This document shows, in pieces, positions 54,213 through 63,665 of a stretch of 64,000 nt of DNA (within the stretch, counting starts at the first letter, position 1; each line of letters opens with the position of its first letter). The stretch comes from Flavobacteriales bacterium (lineage in GTDB: Bacteria; Bacteroidota; Bacteroidia; Flavobacteriales_F; PHOS-HE28): NCBI GenBank assembly GCA_030584065.1, contig CP129489.1:1016640-1080639 (forward strand), given 5' to 3'. Below the pieces are notes generated by a model. It made no database searches, was not told the origin of the DNA, and worked only from the letters and a program-made list of their open reading frames with translations. The position numbers and the translations under genes are program-made.

Positions 54213-56185
54213 TGGATTGGCGCGCCCACATTGCCCGGTATGGCGATGCCCCCTGGCCCGGCGCCCCATGGGCCCGCTGGAGCCTGGTGGGCCTGCTGGC
54301 CTTGGGGGCCATTCTCCGCTTCTGGGACCTGCCCCACCTTCCCTATACGCATGACGAGCTCAGCGCACTGGTGCGCCTCTACCCCACCCTTTCCGAGACC
54401 ATCACCACGGGCGTAGCGGCGCTGGACACCCATCCGCCCGGTGTGCAGGTCTTCGAGTGGCTGTGGACGCGCATCTTCACCATGGAGGAGGCCGATGTGA
54501 AGCTGCCATTCATCCTCATGAGCCTGGCCGCCATCGCCCTGCTCTACCGCTTCTCCATGGCCTGGACGGGTGAAGGGGCGGCCGTGGTGCTGTCGGCGCT
54601 CATGACGGTCCTGCAGTACGCGGTCTTCTACGGTCAGCTTGCGCGGCCCTATGCTGCCGGGCTTTTCACAACAGCCCTCCTGGCCGACCAGCTCACGCGG
54701 CATCTGGCCTCCGGCAGCCGGCGAACGCTCGTTGGTGCTGGGCTGGCCGCCGTGCTCAGCGCCTACACCCACCATTTCGCGCTGCTCCTCGCTGCGCTGA
54801 TGGCCGGCAGCGTCTTGCTGCTGATCCCACGGGAGCGACGCAAGGCCTATGGGTTGATGTGCGGTGCGGTGGTGCTGGCGTACCTGCCGAACCTGCCCAT
54901 CTTCCTGAAGCAGCTGCGCCAGGGCGGATTGAGCGGCTGGCTGCCACCGCCCGATGGCGGCTGGCCGGTCCGGTACGCGTCATACCTGTCGCATGATGAT
55001 GGCATGCTGGCAACGGTGATGCTCGTCGGCGTTGCGGCATCGCTGTTCCTTACCGTGCGCCATGGTGGCGCATCCGGACCGGCCCGCTGGTTGCTCCCGC
55101 TCTGGGGGGGCGCACCGCTCATCATCGGCTATGCTTACTCGGTCTGGCGCGCCCCGGTACTGCAGTACTCCGTCATCCTGTACTCATTCCCTTACCTCGC
55201 GCTCTTCCTCCTCCAGGGCTTGCGCCACCTCGAGCGCCGTGGCGCACTGACCGTGATGTTCATGCTCGCGGCGGTGGGCACGGCCTCCCTGGCACAGCAA
55301 CGCAAGCACTTCGTGGTCAACTACCACTCCACGTACGAGGCCATCCTGCGCACCGCAATGGACGTCCACCGTGAAGCGGGCGCCGAGGGATCGCTGCTGC
55401 TGATCGATGCGCCCGCGCACCTGACCGGATTCTATCAACGGCTCTGGGGCGGCGAGGCCGCAGCGCTCCCGCTCGTGAACATCCGCGAGGGCTGGAGCGC
55501 AGGCCGCCTTGACTCCCTGCTCTCCGCGAACGGCAGCAAGCAGGTGGTATACGGCCGCAGCAATGGAGCGGTGGCCGAGCATGCCGCGCTCATCCAGCAC
55601 CGGTTCCCACGGCTGGTGGATCGCCGGGACTTCGCGGAGGGCCAGGTGTTCCGGTTCGCGTCCCTCCCGGTTCCCATGCAATGGTTCGACCGTGATACGG
55701 TAGCCCATATCGGAACCCATCGCCTTGGCCCATGGCGTGTGGATGAATGGCTGCCGCGCCTGCCCGAGGCCGGATGGGACTACACCGGGTTCGAGTTCGG
55801 CATCGCCATCGACCTGCCCTTGGATAGCCTGGTGCAGCACCGGGACGACCACCTGGAGCTGATTGCCGTGGTGGACGGTTTCGTGCCGGGGACAAGGGCC
55901 TCGATCGTGGCGGATGTCCGTCAGGCGGACAGCACCGTGTTCTACCGCACCGGAGACCTGGATGCCGGCCACCGCCCCGACGGCCCCGTGGCCATGGTCG
56001 TTGCCATCAGCCCCGGGGATCTCGAGGACCATCGGCCCGGACGCGTCCTCCGTGCTTATGTGTACTCGCCGGACAAGGCACCGCTCCGCATCAGAAGCGT
56101 TACGCTGATGCGCCGGACCTGGAATCCGCTGCGCGACGCGGTGCTGCGCCCCATCCCCTGGCTCGGGCGCTTTCCCCCTGAATGA
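54212..56185 (+). CDS. Glycosyltransferase family 39-like integral membrane protein
   Basis: The 657-residue protein has about ten transmembrane helices in its first 400 residues. The early motif LPYTHDELSALVRLYPTLSE carries the Asp-Glu pair of the first outer loop of GT-C enzymes. THPPGVQVFEWLW and VFYGQLARPYAAGLFTTALL also fit the dolichol-phosphate-mannose-protein-mannosyltransferase (PMT_2) family. The C-terminal 270 residues form a soluble domain. GT-C enzymes move sugars from lipid carriers to protein or glycan on the outer face of the inner membrane. The acceptor is unknown. It is translationally coupled to smpB. Confidence 0.8.
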   Translation: MDWRAHIARYGDAPWPGAPWARWSLVGLLALGAILRFWDLPHLPYTHDELSALVRLYPTLSETITTGVAALDTHPPGVQVFEWLWTRIFTMEEADVKLPFILMSLAAIALLYRFSMAWTGEGAAVVLSALMTVLQYAVFYGQLARPYAAGLFTTALLADQLTRHLASGSRRTLVGAGLAAVLSAYTHHFALLLAALMAGSVLLLIPRERRKAYGLMCGAVVLAYLPNLPIFLKQLRQGGLSGWLPPPDGGWPVRYASYLSHDDGMLATVMLVGVAASLFLTVRHGGASGPARWLLPLWGGAPLIIGYAYSVWRAPVLQYSVILYSFPYLALFLLQGLRHLERRGALTVMFMLAAVGTASLAQQRKHFVVNYHSTYEAILRTAMDVHREAGAEGSLLLIDAPAHLTGFYQRLWGGEAAALPLVNIREGWSAGRLDSLLSANGSKQVVYGRSNGAVAEHAALIQHRFPRLVDRRDFAEGQVFRFASLPVPMQWFDRDTVAHIGTHRLGPWRVDEWLPRLPEAGWDYTGFEFGIAIDLPLDSLVQHRDDHLELIAVVDGFVPGTRASIVADVRQADSTVFYRTGDLDAGHRPDGPVAMVVAISPGDLEDHRPGRVLRAYVYSPDKAPLRIRSVTLMRRTWNPLRDAVLRPIPWLGRFPPE

Positions 56186-56212
56186 GCGAAGGCCGCACCA
56201 AGCGGCCTTCGC
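56186..56212. terminator. Bidirectional terminator
   Basis: The perfect 11-bp stem GCGAAGGCCGC (56186-56196) / GCGGCCTTCGC (56202-56212) has loop ACCAA. It begins on the base after the glycosyltransferase stop codon and serves the converging DUF3078 gene from the other side. Confidence 0.75.
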
Positions 56213-56230
56213 GATCCGGTGCGCGCTCGA

Positions 56231-57193
56231 TCAGAGCTTGAAGGTGAGCCCGATGCCCAGTGTTTGCTTGAATTGGGTGGCAGGGCCTGCGTAGGGAATG
56301 TTGTTCTCGTCCACTTTCGGAAGCTTGGTGTCGTGGTCGTAGAGCAGCAGGGTGTTCAGGGTGGCCGCGAACCAGCTGTTCACCTTGAAGGTCCAGAGCG
56401 TTTCCCAGGTCACATCCAGATTGCCGGGTTCGCGCAGGTAGTTGCTGAAGAGGTCGCCGCGCGTCATGAAGGTGATGTTCTTCGCAAGCTCGGTCTGGTA
56501 CTGGGCGCGCAGGTAGCCGCCGGCCTCCAGTTCCGTGGTATTCCCGTACTTGACGCCGTAGACCCTCATCTCAGGGTCGGTGCTCCCGCCCCAGAGGGTC
56601 TCGTCGGTCACGATCACCATGCGGGCCGTAGCGGGTGAGATGAACACGGTGAACTTGTCGTTCGGCCGGTAGTCGAAGCCGATGCCGAGGAGGGCGTAGC
56701 CGGGAGCGAGCAGGTTGGAGATGCGTGTGCCATTGGCATCGAAGCCCTCGGTGAATTGCGTCTTGAACTGGAGCACCCCCGCGAGGTACCACGCCTTGTT
56801 GAGCTCATACCCGTACTTGCTGTTCAGCTCGATGCGGTCATCGGTCTTCTGCGGGTCGGTGCCATTGTGGATGTGCTGCCCGCCGAACGCGAGCACCAGG
56901 CTGTTATCCCAAGCGCGGCGGCCCTTCTTCCAGTTGGCGGTCCCGTTGAACAGGGCGATGCCGCTCACGGAGCTGAAGCCGCCGGCAGCCCAGTTCGTCA
57001 GGTTCACCTGGGTCATGTTGATGTTGAAGACCCCGGACCTCTGCCATTTGCCATCGAGCGAATCCGATGCGTGCCTTGCTGCTGCTGCTGCTGCGGCGGC
57101 ATCACGCGCTTTGGGGTCGATGTCCTCCTGGGCGAATGCCGCCACAGGCATCACGGCCACCATAAGGTGTGCCAAGGCTCGCATCATATTCAT
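56231..57193 (-). CDS. DUF3078 domain protein (exported, beta-rich)
   Basis: The 320-residue protein has a signal peptide (RALAHLMVAVMPVAAFAQ) and an Ala-rich segment. The DUF3078 domain follows, with WQRSGVFNINMTQVNLTNWA, AGGFSSVSGIALFNGTANWK and LNSKYGYELNKAWYLAGVLQ. It ends in beta-strands with the terminal pattern QTLGIGLTFKL, like an outer-membrane barrel. The function is unknown; the family is restricted to Bacteroidota. A CATCTTTG element lies 24 nt upstream. Two further ATGs in the first four codons are alternative starts. Confidence 0.85.
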   Translation of the reverse strand: MNMMRALAHLMVAVMPVAAFAQEDIDPKARDAAAAAAAARHASDSLDGKWQRSGVFNINMTQVNLTNWAAGGFSSVSGIALFNGTANWKKGRRAWDNSLVLAFGGQHIHNGTDPQKTDDRIELNSKYGYELNKAWYLAGVLQFKTQFTEGFDANGTRISNLLAPGYALLGIGFDYRPNDKFTVFISPATARMVIVTDETLWGGSTDPEMRVYGVKYGNTTELEAGGYLRAQYQTELAKNITFMTRGDLFSNYLREPGNLDVTWETLWTFKVNSWFAATLNTLLLYDHDTKLPKVDENNIPYAGPATQFKQTLGIGLTFKL

Positions 57194-57755
57194 TGCTGAA
57201 GGGAGTGGTATGTGCCGCAAAGATGCGGATTCAGGAACGGATGCTGAACTGACCATGATCACCGCCACCGTCAATGGCGATGCTGCGGAAGTGCGGCTTC
57301 ACGGGGCGTATGAGAAGCTCCGGCTTGTGGTGGTGCGCCTCCATGAGCGGATACGGGCGAGCAGTTCTCCGCATGCCCAGGGCAGGCGTTCCGGTCTGCC
57401 CCCCCCCAGCAATGGTGGAACCATGCGGCAACCCACCCCCATGGGCCTTCCGCATCGCCCGTGTCAGGTCGCAGGCTCCGCCCCATGCACATTGACCCCA
57501 GGGTGGTTTTGATGCCGTCCGCTTCACTGGTCGGGTGCGCCACGCCCCCCGCAACCGGTGAAGTGAAGGGGCGTGGGCGACAGCAATTCCTTTTGGCGCT
57601 GGTTGCGACCCTCACAAGCCCCCAGCTACGACTTCCTTGACAGGCGTTGGAGGTTCTCCCACTGCGGCCTGCGACACGGCTGCAACCATTGCCACCATTG
57701 ACAGAGAGGACCCAATAGAACCCTTGTCCTCCCGCCAGGGCGGGACACTCCTCGG
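57194..57755. other. Gene-free region between tRNA-Val and the DUF3078 gene
   Basis: About 560 bp with no gene I can support; open frames here have no recognisable domains or signals. It contains a CATCTTTG promoter element for the DUF3078 gene on the minus strand (57225-57218). There is a run of nine C (57399-57407). A small hairpin (57730-57745, TCCCGC/GCGGGA) lies 10 nt behind the tRNA and may help end its transcript. Confidence 0.4.
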
Positions 57756-57830
57756 TGGGCACTACTGGATTCGAACCAGTGACCCCTACCCTGTCAAGGT
57801 AGTGCTCTGAACCAGCTGAGCTAAGTGCCC
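57756..57830 (-). tRNA. tRNA-Val (anticodon GAC)
   Basis: The minus strand folds as a 75-nt cloverleaf. The acceptor is GGGCACT with AGTGCCC, and the D-arm is GCTCAGCTGGTTCAGAGC. The anticodon stem CTACC/GGTAG encloses the loop TTGACAG, and the T-arm contains GGTTCGA. The anticodon GAC reads GUC and GUU valine codons. The CCA tail is not encoded. Confidence 0.95.
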
Positions 57831-58021
57831 GATGAGGGCGCGAATGTAGCGATGGTCAGCACAACCGGCATCGCGAGCGATGCAGCCCATGCCCCGGATA
57901 GGGGTATCGGTGCGAAAGGTTGTCCCAATACAGGAAAACAATCTCCATGACCGGTACGCCGAAAGCAGGAAAGGCCCCGTTTGATGCTAACTTGGCAGGG
58001 CAGCACGCTCATCCACCGACC

Positions 58022-58636
58022 ATGTCGAGGAACGAAGGCGCGCGGATCTTCGGCCACCAGGCCTTGGAGGCCCTCACCCGGACCCACATCGCGGTGCCCT
58101 TGGTGCTCTTCTATGGTTCCGGCATTGCCGGCATCCTGCATTCCGCCCTTCACCTCCCGATTGGGTCATGGGCCCTTTCAGGCATGGTGCTGCTCGGGGT
58201 GCTGACCTTCACGCTGGTGGAGTACCTCATCCACCGGTTCCTCTACCACATCCCAGCGGATGGCCCGGGCCGTGCGCGCTTCCAGTTCATCATCCACGGT
58301 GTGCATCATGAGCACCCGCGCGATAAGCGGCGACTGGCCATGCCCCCCATCCTTTCGGTGCTCATCGCCGTGCTGCTCATGGGCCTCCTCCATTGGTTGC
58401 TGGGACCCCAAGGGCTGTCCTTCGGCGCCGGTTTCCTCATGGGCTATGCCACCTACCTGCTGATCCATTATTCCATCCACGCCTACAGGCCGCCGAGGAA
58501 TTTCCTCCGTGCCCTCTGGAAGCATCACCACCTGCATCACTACGCGGGCGACGACCGGGCATTCGGCGTGAGTTCGCCGCTCTGGGACTGGGTGTTCGGC
58601 ACGCTCCCGCGTGAGCCCCGCGACCGCAAGGGCTGA
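58022..58636 (+). CDS. Sterol desaturase / fatty-acid hydroxylase superfamily protein
   Basis: The 204-residue membrane protein has four helices and the histidine clusters of the di-iron superfamily: HRFLYH, HGVHHEHPRD, HYSIHAYR and KHHHLHHY. It resembles the fatty-acid 2-hydroxylase group, which adds a hydroxyl to membrane lipids. The ATG at 58022 was preferred. A TAACTTGG element (57988-57995) lies 26 nt upstream and would be inside the gene if an earlier ATG (57950 or 57920) were used. Confidence 0.85.
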   Translation: MSRNEGARIFGHQALEALTRTHIAVPLVLFYGSGIAGILHSALHLPIGSWALSGMVLLGVLTFTLVEYLIHRFLYHIPADGPGRARFQFIIHGVHHEHPRDKRRLAMPPILSVLIAVLLMGLLHWLLGPQGLSFGAGFLMGYATYLLIHYSIHAYRPPRNFLRALWKHHHLHHYAGDDRAFGVSSPLWDWVFGTLPREPRDRKG

Positions 58637-58697
58637 ATCCACGCCAGCACCCCGTCAATCGGCCTTGTGAAGCATCCGCGCCTCGGCGGACCGATGC

Positions 58698-59567
58698 TCA
58701 GCCCAGCACCTCCTTCACCTTGGCGCCGATGGTGGCGGGGCTGTCCACCACGTGGATGCCGCACTCGCGCATCACGGCCTTCTTGGCCGCTGCACTCTCG
58801 TCGGCGCCGCTCACGATGGCGCCGGCGTGGCCCATGGTACGGCCCTTCGGCGCCGTCTCGCCGGCGATGAAGCCCACCACGGGCTTCTTGCAGTGCTCCT
58901 TGATCCACTTGGCCGCCCTGATCTCCAGGTCGCCGCCGATCTCGCCGATCATCACGATGGCCTTCGTCTCCGGGTCATTGGCGAAGAGCTGCACGGCCTC
59001 GAGGGTAGTGGTGCCGATGATCGGGTCGCCACCGATGCCGATTGCCGTGGTGATGCCCATGCCCGCCTTCACCACCTGGTCGGCCGCCTCGTAGGTGAGC
59101 GTGCCGCTCTTGCTCACGATCCCCACCGGGCCCTTCTTGAACACGAATCCGGGCATGATGCCCACCTTGCATTCCTCGGCCGTGATCACGCCGGGGCAGT
59201 TGGGGCCGATGAGGGTGCAATCCTTGCCGCGCAGGTACTCGCGGGCCTGTACCATGTCCTTCACGGGGATGCCCTCGGTGATGCAGACGATGACCTTGAT
59301 GCCGGCCTCGGCGGCCTCCATGATGGCATCGGCGGCGAAGGCCGGCGGCACGAAGATGATGCTGACATCAGCCCCCGTATTGGCGACGGCCTCGCTCACG
59401 GTCTCGAACACCGGGCGCTCAAGGTGCGTCTGGCCGCCTTTGCCGGGCGTGACGCCGCCCACCACGTTGGTGCCGTACTCGATCATCTGGGAGGCATGGA
59501 AGGTGCCTTCACTGCCGGTGAAGCCCTGGACGATGACCTTGCTGTTCTTGTTGACGAGTACGCTCAT
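58698..59567 (-). CDS. sucD: Succinyl-CoA synthetase alpha subunit
   Basis: The 289-residue protein has [20 protein letters not shown] for the CoA site, [26 protein letters not shown] and [11 protein letters not shown] with the phosphorylated His. It forms the alpha chain of the TCA-cycle enzyme that makes ATP or GTP from succinyl-CoA. The beta chain (sucC) is not in this window. A TACCTTCG element lies upstream (59605-59598). A weak stem-loop (58672-58697) directly follows the stop. Confidence 0.97.
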   Translation of the reverse strand: MSVLVNKNSKVIVQGFTGSEGTFHASQMIEYGTNVVGGVTPGKGGQTHLERPVFETVSEAVANTGADVSIIFVPPAFAADAIMEAAEAGIKVIVCITEGIPVKDMVQAREYLRGKDCTLIGPNCPGVITAEECKVGIMPGFVFKKGPVGIVSKSGTLTYEAADQVVKAGMGITTAIGIGGDPIIGTTTLEAVQLFANDPETKAIVMIGEIGGDLEIRAAKWIKEHCKKPVVGFIAGETAPKGRTMGHAGAIVSGADESAAAKKAVMRECGIHVVDSPATIGAKVKEVLG

Positions 59568-59597
59568 GGGTATCGATGACTAATGAGGAATGGGCGG

Positions 59598-59605
59598 CGA
59601 AGGTA
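59598..59605 (-). promoter_or_regulatory. Probable sucD -7 element
   Basis: TACCTTCG on the minus strand, one mismatch to TAnnTTTG, lies 30 nt before the sucD ATG. Confidence 0.4.
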
Positions 59606-59617
59606 ACCGCTGGGATT

Positions 59618-60799
59618 TCACGCTGTCTTGCGCCCGGCCACGGCCCGCAGGTAGCCGTGCACGTAGTACAGGCCGCCGAGCATCACCAGCCCCGATGCGA
59701 CATAGGGCAGGCTGTGCCCCATCTCGTAGAGCCGGCCGCCGAGCGCAGGGCCTGCGATCCGCGCCAGCGAACCGAAGCTCTGGTTCATGCCCAGCACCTC
59801 CCCCTGCTCATGCTGCTCGGCATTGCGGCTGAGCTGCGATAGCAAGGTGGGGCTCAGGCTCCCGTTGCCGAGGGAGAGCAGCGCGATGGAGATGATGCTC
59901 AGCGGCAGGAAGAGGCTGTCCGGGATGAAGGCGATCATGCCCAGCCCCACCGCCACCATGAGCGCACCGTAGATCATCAGGTTCCGCTCCCCGAAGGTGC
60001 GCTGGAGCCAGCCCACCATGGTGCCCTGCACGATCGCCGAACCCAGGCCCACGATGGCGAACATGTACCCGATCTGCCTCTTGTCCAAGCCGTAGTCATC
60101 GTACCAGAGCATGGCGATGGTCATCTGCATCATGCTGAAGGCGGTGATGTAGATGAAGCTGATGATGAACAGGTCGCGGAAGCGGGGTTCGCGCAAGGCC
60201 TTGATGGCACTGGTCACCGGTTTGATCCGGATCTTGCGGTGGGTGACCTTCTCCTGCAGCGATTCGGGCAGGAAGGCCCACACGGCCACCAGGTTGACGA
60301 GGCACATGATCGCCGCCACGTAGCCCACCCATTCCACGCCCAGCCGGTCGAAGACCAGGCTCCCCAAGGGCGGGCCGAAGATGAAGCCCAGGCCGAATGC
60401 CGCACCGATGAGGCCGAGGGCCTTCGCGCGCTGATCGGGCGGGGTGATGTCCGTGATGTAGGCCTGCGCGGCGGTGATGTTGCCCGACCCGATGCCCGTG
60501 AGCATGCGGCTGACGATGAGGAGCGTGATGGTGGTGGCGTGCGCGAAGAGCACATAGCTGAGGGCAGAGAGCCCCACGGCGATGAGGATGACCGGCCGCC
60601 GCCCGAACCGGTCGCTCAAGGTGCCCCAGAACGGGGTGAAGATGAACATCATCAGGCTGAAGAGGGCGCCCGTATCCCCCACCAGCGACTCGCTGGCGTT
60701 GAGCTCGCGGGCGTAGATCGGCACCACCGGAACGAAGATCCCGAAGCCCACCAGGTCGATGAAGATGGTGATGAAGAGGATGACGAGCCGTCGGTCCAT
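59618..60799 (-). CDS. MFS multidrug/tetracycline-type exporter
   Basis: The 393-residue protein has 12 helices and the drug:H+ antiporter marks FIDLVGFGIFVPVVP in helix 1 and GTLSDRFGRRPVILIAVGLS (motif A) between helices 2 and 3. It also has SRMLTGIGSGNI in helix 4 and GLGFIFGPPLGSL (motif C) in helix 5. It resembles the TetA(B/C)/TCR group of the DHA1 family. The substrate cannot be told. It lies 45 nt after the NADH dehydrogenase gene with its own TACTTTCG element. Confidence 0.88.
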   Translation of the reverse strand: MDRRLVILFITIFIDLVGFGIFVPVVPIYARELNASESLVGDTGALFSLMMFIFTPFWGTLSDRFGRRPVILIAVGLSALSYVLFAHATTITLLIVSRMLTGIGSGNITAAQAYITDITPPDQRAKALGLIGAAFGLGFIFGPPLGSLVFDRLGVEWVGYVAAIMCLVNLVAVWAFLPESLQEKVTHRKIRIKPVTSAIKALREPRFRDLFIISFIYITAFSMMQMTIAMLWYDDYGLDKRQIGYMFAIVGLGSAIVQGTMVGWLQRTFGERNLMIYGALMVAVGLGMIAFIPDSLFLPLSIISIALLSLGNGSLSPTLLSQLSRNAEQHEQGEVLGMNQSFGSLARIAGPALGGRLYEMGHSLPYVASGLVMLGGLYYVHGYLRAVAGRKTA

Positions 60800-60812
60800 G
60801 CGGAAAAGGGTG

Positions 60813-60820
60813 CGAAAGTA
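60813..60820 (-). promoter_or_regulatory. Probable promoter element of the MFS exporter
   Basis: TACTTTCG on the minus strand, the same octamer as before gyrA, lies 13 nt before the ATG at 60799. Confidence 0.4.
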
Positions 60821-60844
60821 GGCCGCGGGTGGCAGGCCTGCGGG

Positions 60845-62170
60845 CTACTCCACCGGCGTGAAGGGCCGCACGATGACGGTTCCCCGGCGCACATAGGGGC
60901 GCACGATGAGCCGTATGGTGTTCTTCCAGCTCAGGTACTTCCAGGCCCAATTGACCAGCACCATCACCCGGTTGCGGAAGCCCACCAGCTGCACCACATG
61001 CACGAACATCCACAGCAGCCAGGCAAGCGTGCCGCCGAAGCTCCTCCGGCCTAGGTCCACCACCGCACGGCGCCTGCCGATCACCGCCATGCTGCCCTTG
61101 TCCCGGTAGCAGAAGGGGATTGCCCCCTCCCCGCGCGACCGGCGGATCAGGTTCCGGACAAGGTGCCGTGCCTGCTGGATGGCGGCCTGCGCCACCTGCG
61201 GGTGACCGTGCGGCCAAGCTTCCTCGGCCATCAACGCGATGTCGCCGAGGGCATACACGCCCTCGGCGCCCTGCACGGCGTTCATCCGGTCCACCTGATA
61301 GCGATTGGCGCGCTCATGCACGGCCGTCTCGAGGCCCGGAATGAGCATTCCCTTCACCCCGGCCGCCCAGATCACCGTGTTCGTCTCCAGCGCGGTACCG
61401 TCGTCGAGCTGGATGCGCTCGTCATCACCGCCCATCACGCGCTGGCCGAGACGCACCTCCACGCCGAGTTCTTCCAGGTAGCGCAGCGCGCGGGCGCTCG
61501 ATGCCGGGCTGAAGCTTTTCAGCACCCGGTCGTTGCTGTCGATGAGCACGATCCGCATGAGGCTGCTGTCGAGCTCGCGGTACTCGTGCCGGAGCACGGT
61601 CCGGCGGATCTCCGCCAGGGCCCCGGCCAGCTCCACCCCTGTGGGACCTGCGCCCACGATGACGAAGTTCAGGCAGCGGCGGCGCTCCTCCTCCTCCAGC
61701 AGCACCATGGCCCGCTCGAACTCCTGGAGGAAATCGCTACGGATATCGAGGGCCTGGCTGATACTCTTCAGCTGCATGGCATGCTCGGCCATGGCCCGGT
61801 TGCCGAAGAAATTGGTGGTGCTCCCCAACGCCAGGATGAGCAGGTCGTACCGGAAGTCGCCCACCGAGGTCTCGATGCGCTTCTCCTGGGGCACCACGCG
61901 CAGGACTTCCGCCATGCGGAAGGCCACGTTCGGCATGGGGCCCACCGTGCGGCGGAAGGGATGGCCAATGCTGTCGGCACCCAGGCTCGCCGTAGCCACC
62001 TGGTAGAGCAGCGGCTGGAAGCAGTGGTGGTTCTGCTTGTCGAGGAGGAGCACCTTATAGGGCTGGCCGGCCAGCCCCTGCACCACCTCCAGGCCGGCGA
62101 ACCCGCCGCCGACCACGATCACCGTTGGATAGGGCAGCTTGTCGTACCGGTGCTTATCGATGGTCCACAT
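60845..62170 (-). CDS. Type II NADH dehydrogenase (NDH-2) family oxidoreductase
   Basis: The 441-residue protein has an FAD loop VIVVGGGFAGLEVVQGL at the N-terminus, QPLLYQVATASL, and an NADH loop FVIVGAGPTGVELAGALAEI. ALGDIA is near the second flavin site. The C-terminal 70 residues are hydrophobic and amphipathic (LAWLLWMFVHVVQLVGF), a membrane anchor. NDH-2 passes electrons from NADH to quinone without pumping protons. The ATG at 62170 was chosen; the longer frame overlaps mnmE on the other strand. Confidence 0.92.
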   Translation of the reverse strand: MWTIDKHRYDKLPYPTVIVVGGGFAGLEVVQGLAGQPYKVLLLDKQNHHCFQPLLYQVATASLGADSIGHPFRRTVGPMPNVAFRMAEVLRVVPQEKRIETSVGDFRYDLLILALGSTTNFFGNRAMAEHAMQLKSISQALDIRSDFLQEFERAMVLLEEEERRRCLNFVIVGAGPTGVELAGALAEIRRTVLRHEYRELDSSLMRIVLIDSNDRVLKSFSPASSARALRYLEELGVEVRLGQRVMGGDDERIQLDDGTALETNTVIWAAGVKGMLIPGLETAVHERANRYQVDRMNAVQGAEGVYALGDIALMAEEAWPHGHPQVAQAAIQQARHLVRNLIRRSRGEGAIPFCYRDKGSMAVIGRRRAVVDLGRRSFGGTLAWLLWMFVHVVQLVGFRNRVMVLVNWAWKYLSWKNTIRLIVRPYVRRGTVIVRPFTPVE

Positions 62171-62202
62171 GGGGGCTAAGTTCCGGACATTTGCCACCGC
62201 TG

Positions 62203-63552
62203 ATGCTGCTCCGCGACACCATCGCCGCCCTGTCCACCGCCCCGGGCACCGGTGCCATCGCACTGGCCCGGCTGTCAGGGCCCGATGCCATCCGCGTGGC
62301 TCGCTCGCTGGTGCCCGGCCTGCCGGAGGAGCCCACGGACCGACACGCCTATCTCGCAGCGCTCAGCGATTCCGAGGGCCGGATCGACGAGGGCCTGGCA
62401 ACGGTGTTCAAGGCCCCCCGCTCCTACACCGGCGAGGACGTGGTGGAGCTGGCTGTGCACGGCTCGCCCTACATCCAGCAGCGCGTGATGGAGGCGCTGC
62501 TCGCGGCTGGCGCGCGGCTGGCGCTCCCCGGCGAGTTCACGCAGCGTGCCTTCCTCAACCGCAAGCTCGACCTCAGCCAGGCCGAGGCCGTAGCCGACCT
62601 CATCGCCAGCCAGAGCGCCGCGCAGCACCGGCTGGCGCTCCAGCAGCTCCGTGGCGGATTCGGTCAGCGGATCGAAGGGCTCCGCCAGCAGCTCATCGAT
62701 TTCGCCGCGCTGGTGGAGCTCGAGCTGGATTTCGGCGAGGAGGATGTGGAATTCGCGAAGCGGCCGCAGCTCGTGGAGCTCATCGATGGGGTGGCCGCGG
62801 TCTGCACCGGGCTCATCGACAGCTTCCGCTACGGCAATGCCGTAAAGCAGGGCGTTCCAGTGGCCATCGTGGGCGCCCCCAACAGCGGCAAGAGCACGCT
62901 GCTGAATGCGCTGCTGGAGGAGGACCGCGCCATCGTGAGCGACATCCCGGGCACCACGCGCGATACCGTGGAGGAGGCCATCACCATCGGCGGGGTGCTC
63001 TTCCGCTTCATCGATACCGCCGGAATCCGCCGAACCGACGATGCCATCGAGCGGATGGGCATCGAGCGCAGTTACAGGAAGGCCCGCGAGGCCGCCATCG
63101 TGGTGCTCCTGGGCGATGCAACGGTGATGAACGAACAGGCCTTCGCCTTCGAGGCCGCCATGCTGCGCGAGCGCATCGGTGAAGGGCCTGTGATCATCCC
63201 GGTGCTCAACAAGGCCGACCTGGCCCTCACCCCCCCTGGATCGACCCTCGCCATCAGCGCGAAGGCCGGGCAAGGCCTCGAAGCCCTCCGGGAGCGCTTC
63301 CTGGTGCAGGTCAATGCCCTGCAGGGCGGCACCGGCGATGCGGCGGTGACCAACGCCCGCCATGTGGATGCGCTCACCAAGGCACGCGCAGCGCTGCATG
63401 ATGCCCGCAACGCCATCGAGCGCGGACTCAGCGGCGAGTTGCTGGCAGTGGACCTCCGACGGGCGCAGCACCACCTTGGCGAGATCACCGGGCGCATCAC
63501 GCCGGATGATCTGCTCGGCAGCATCTTCAGCCGGTTCTGCATCGGCAAGTAG
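62203..63552 (+). CDS. mnmE: tRNA modification GTPase MnmE
   Basis: The 449-residue protein has the N-terminal formyl-THF-binding domain (TIAALSTAPGTGAIALARLS, PGEFTQRAFLNRKLDLSQAE), then the GTPase domain. G1 is GAPNSGKST, the G2 region IPGTTRD, G3 DTAG, and G4 NKAD. The C-terminal FCIGK is the MnmE cysteine motif. With MnmG it makes the 5-carboxymethylaminomethyl modification of wobble uridine. It diverges from the NADH dehydrogenase gene across only 32 bp. Confidence 0.97.
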   Translation: MLLRDTIAALSTAPGTGAIALARLSGPDAIRVARSLVPGLPEEPTDRHAYLAALSDSEGRIDEGLATVFKAPRSYTGEDVVELAVHGSPYIQQRVMEALLAAGARLALPGEFTQRAFLNRKLDLSQAEAVADLIASQSAAQHRLALQQLRGGFGQRIEGLRQQLIDFAALVELELDFGEEDVEFAKRPQLVELIDGVAAVCTGLIDSFRYGNAVKQGVPVAIVGAPNSGKSTLLNALLEEDRAIVSDIPGTTRDTVEEAITIGGVLFRFIDTAGIRRTDDAIERMGIERSYRKAREAAIVVLLGDATVMNEQAFAFEAAMLRERIGEGPVIIPVLNKADLALTPPGSTLAISAKAGQGLEALRERFLVQVNALQGGTGDAAVTNARHVDALTKARAALHDARNAIERGLSGELLAVDLRRAQHHLGEITGRITPDDLLGSIFSRFCIGK

Positions 63553-63665
63553 CAATGCTGCCTGCCGACCATGCTCCGCGGCACGCATCTCCACGCAACT
63601 CATCGCCGCAGGTCACGTAGGAAGGGCCTCCTAATCAAGGGGATGCTCCCCAGCCCTCCGTCATC

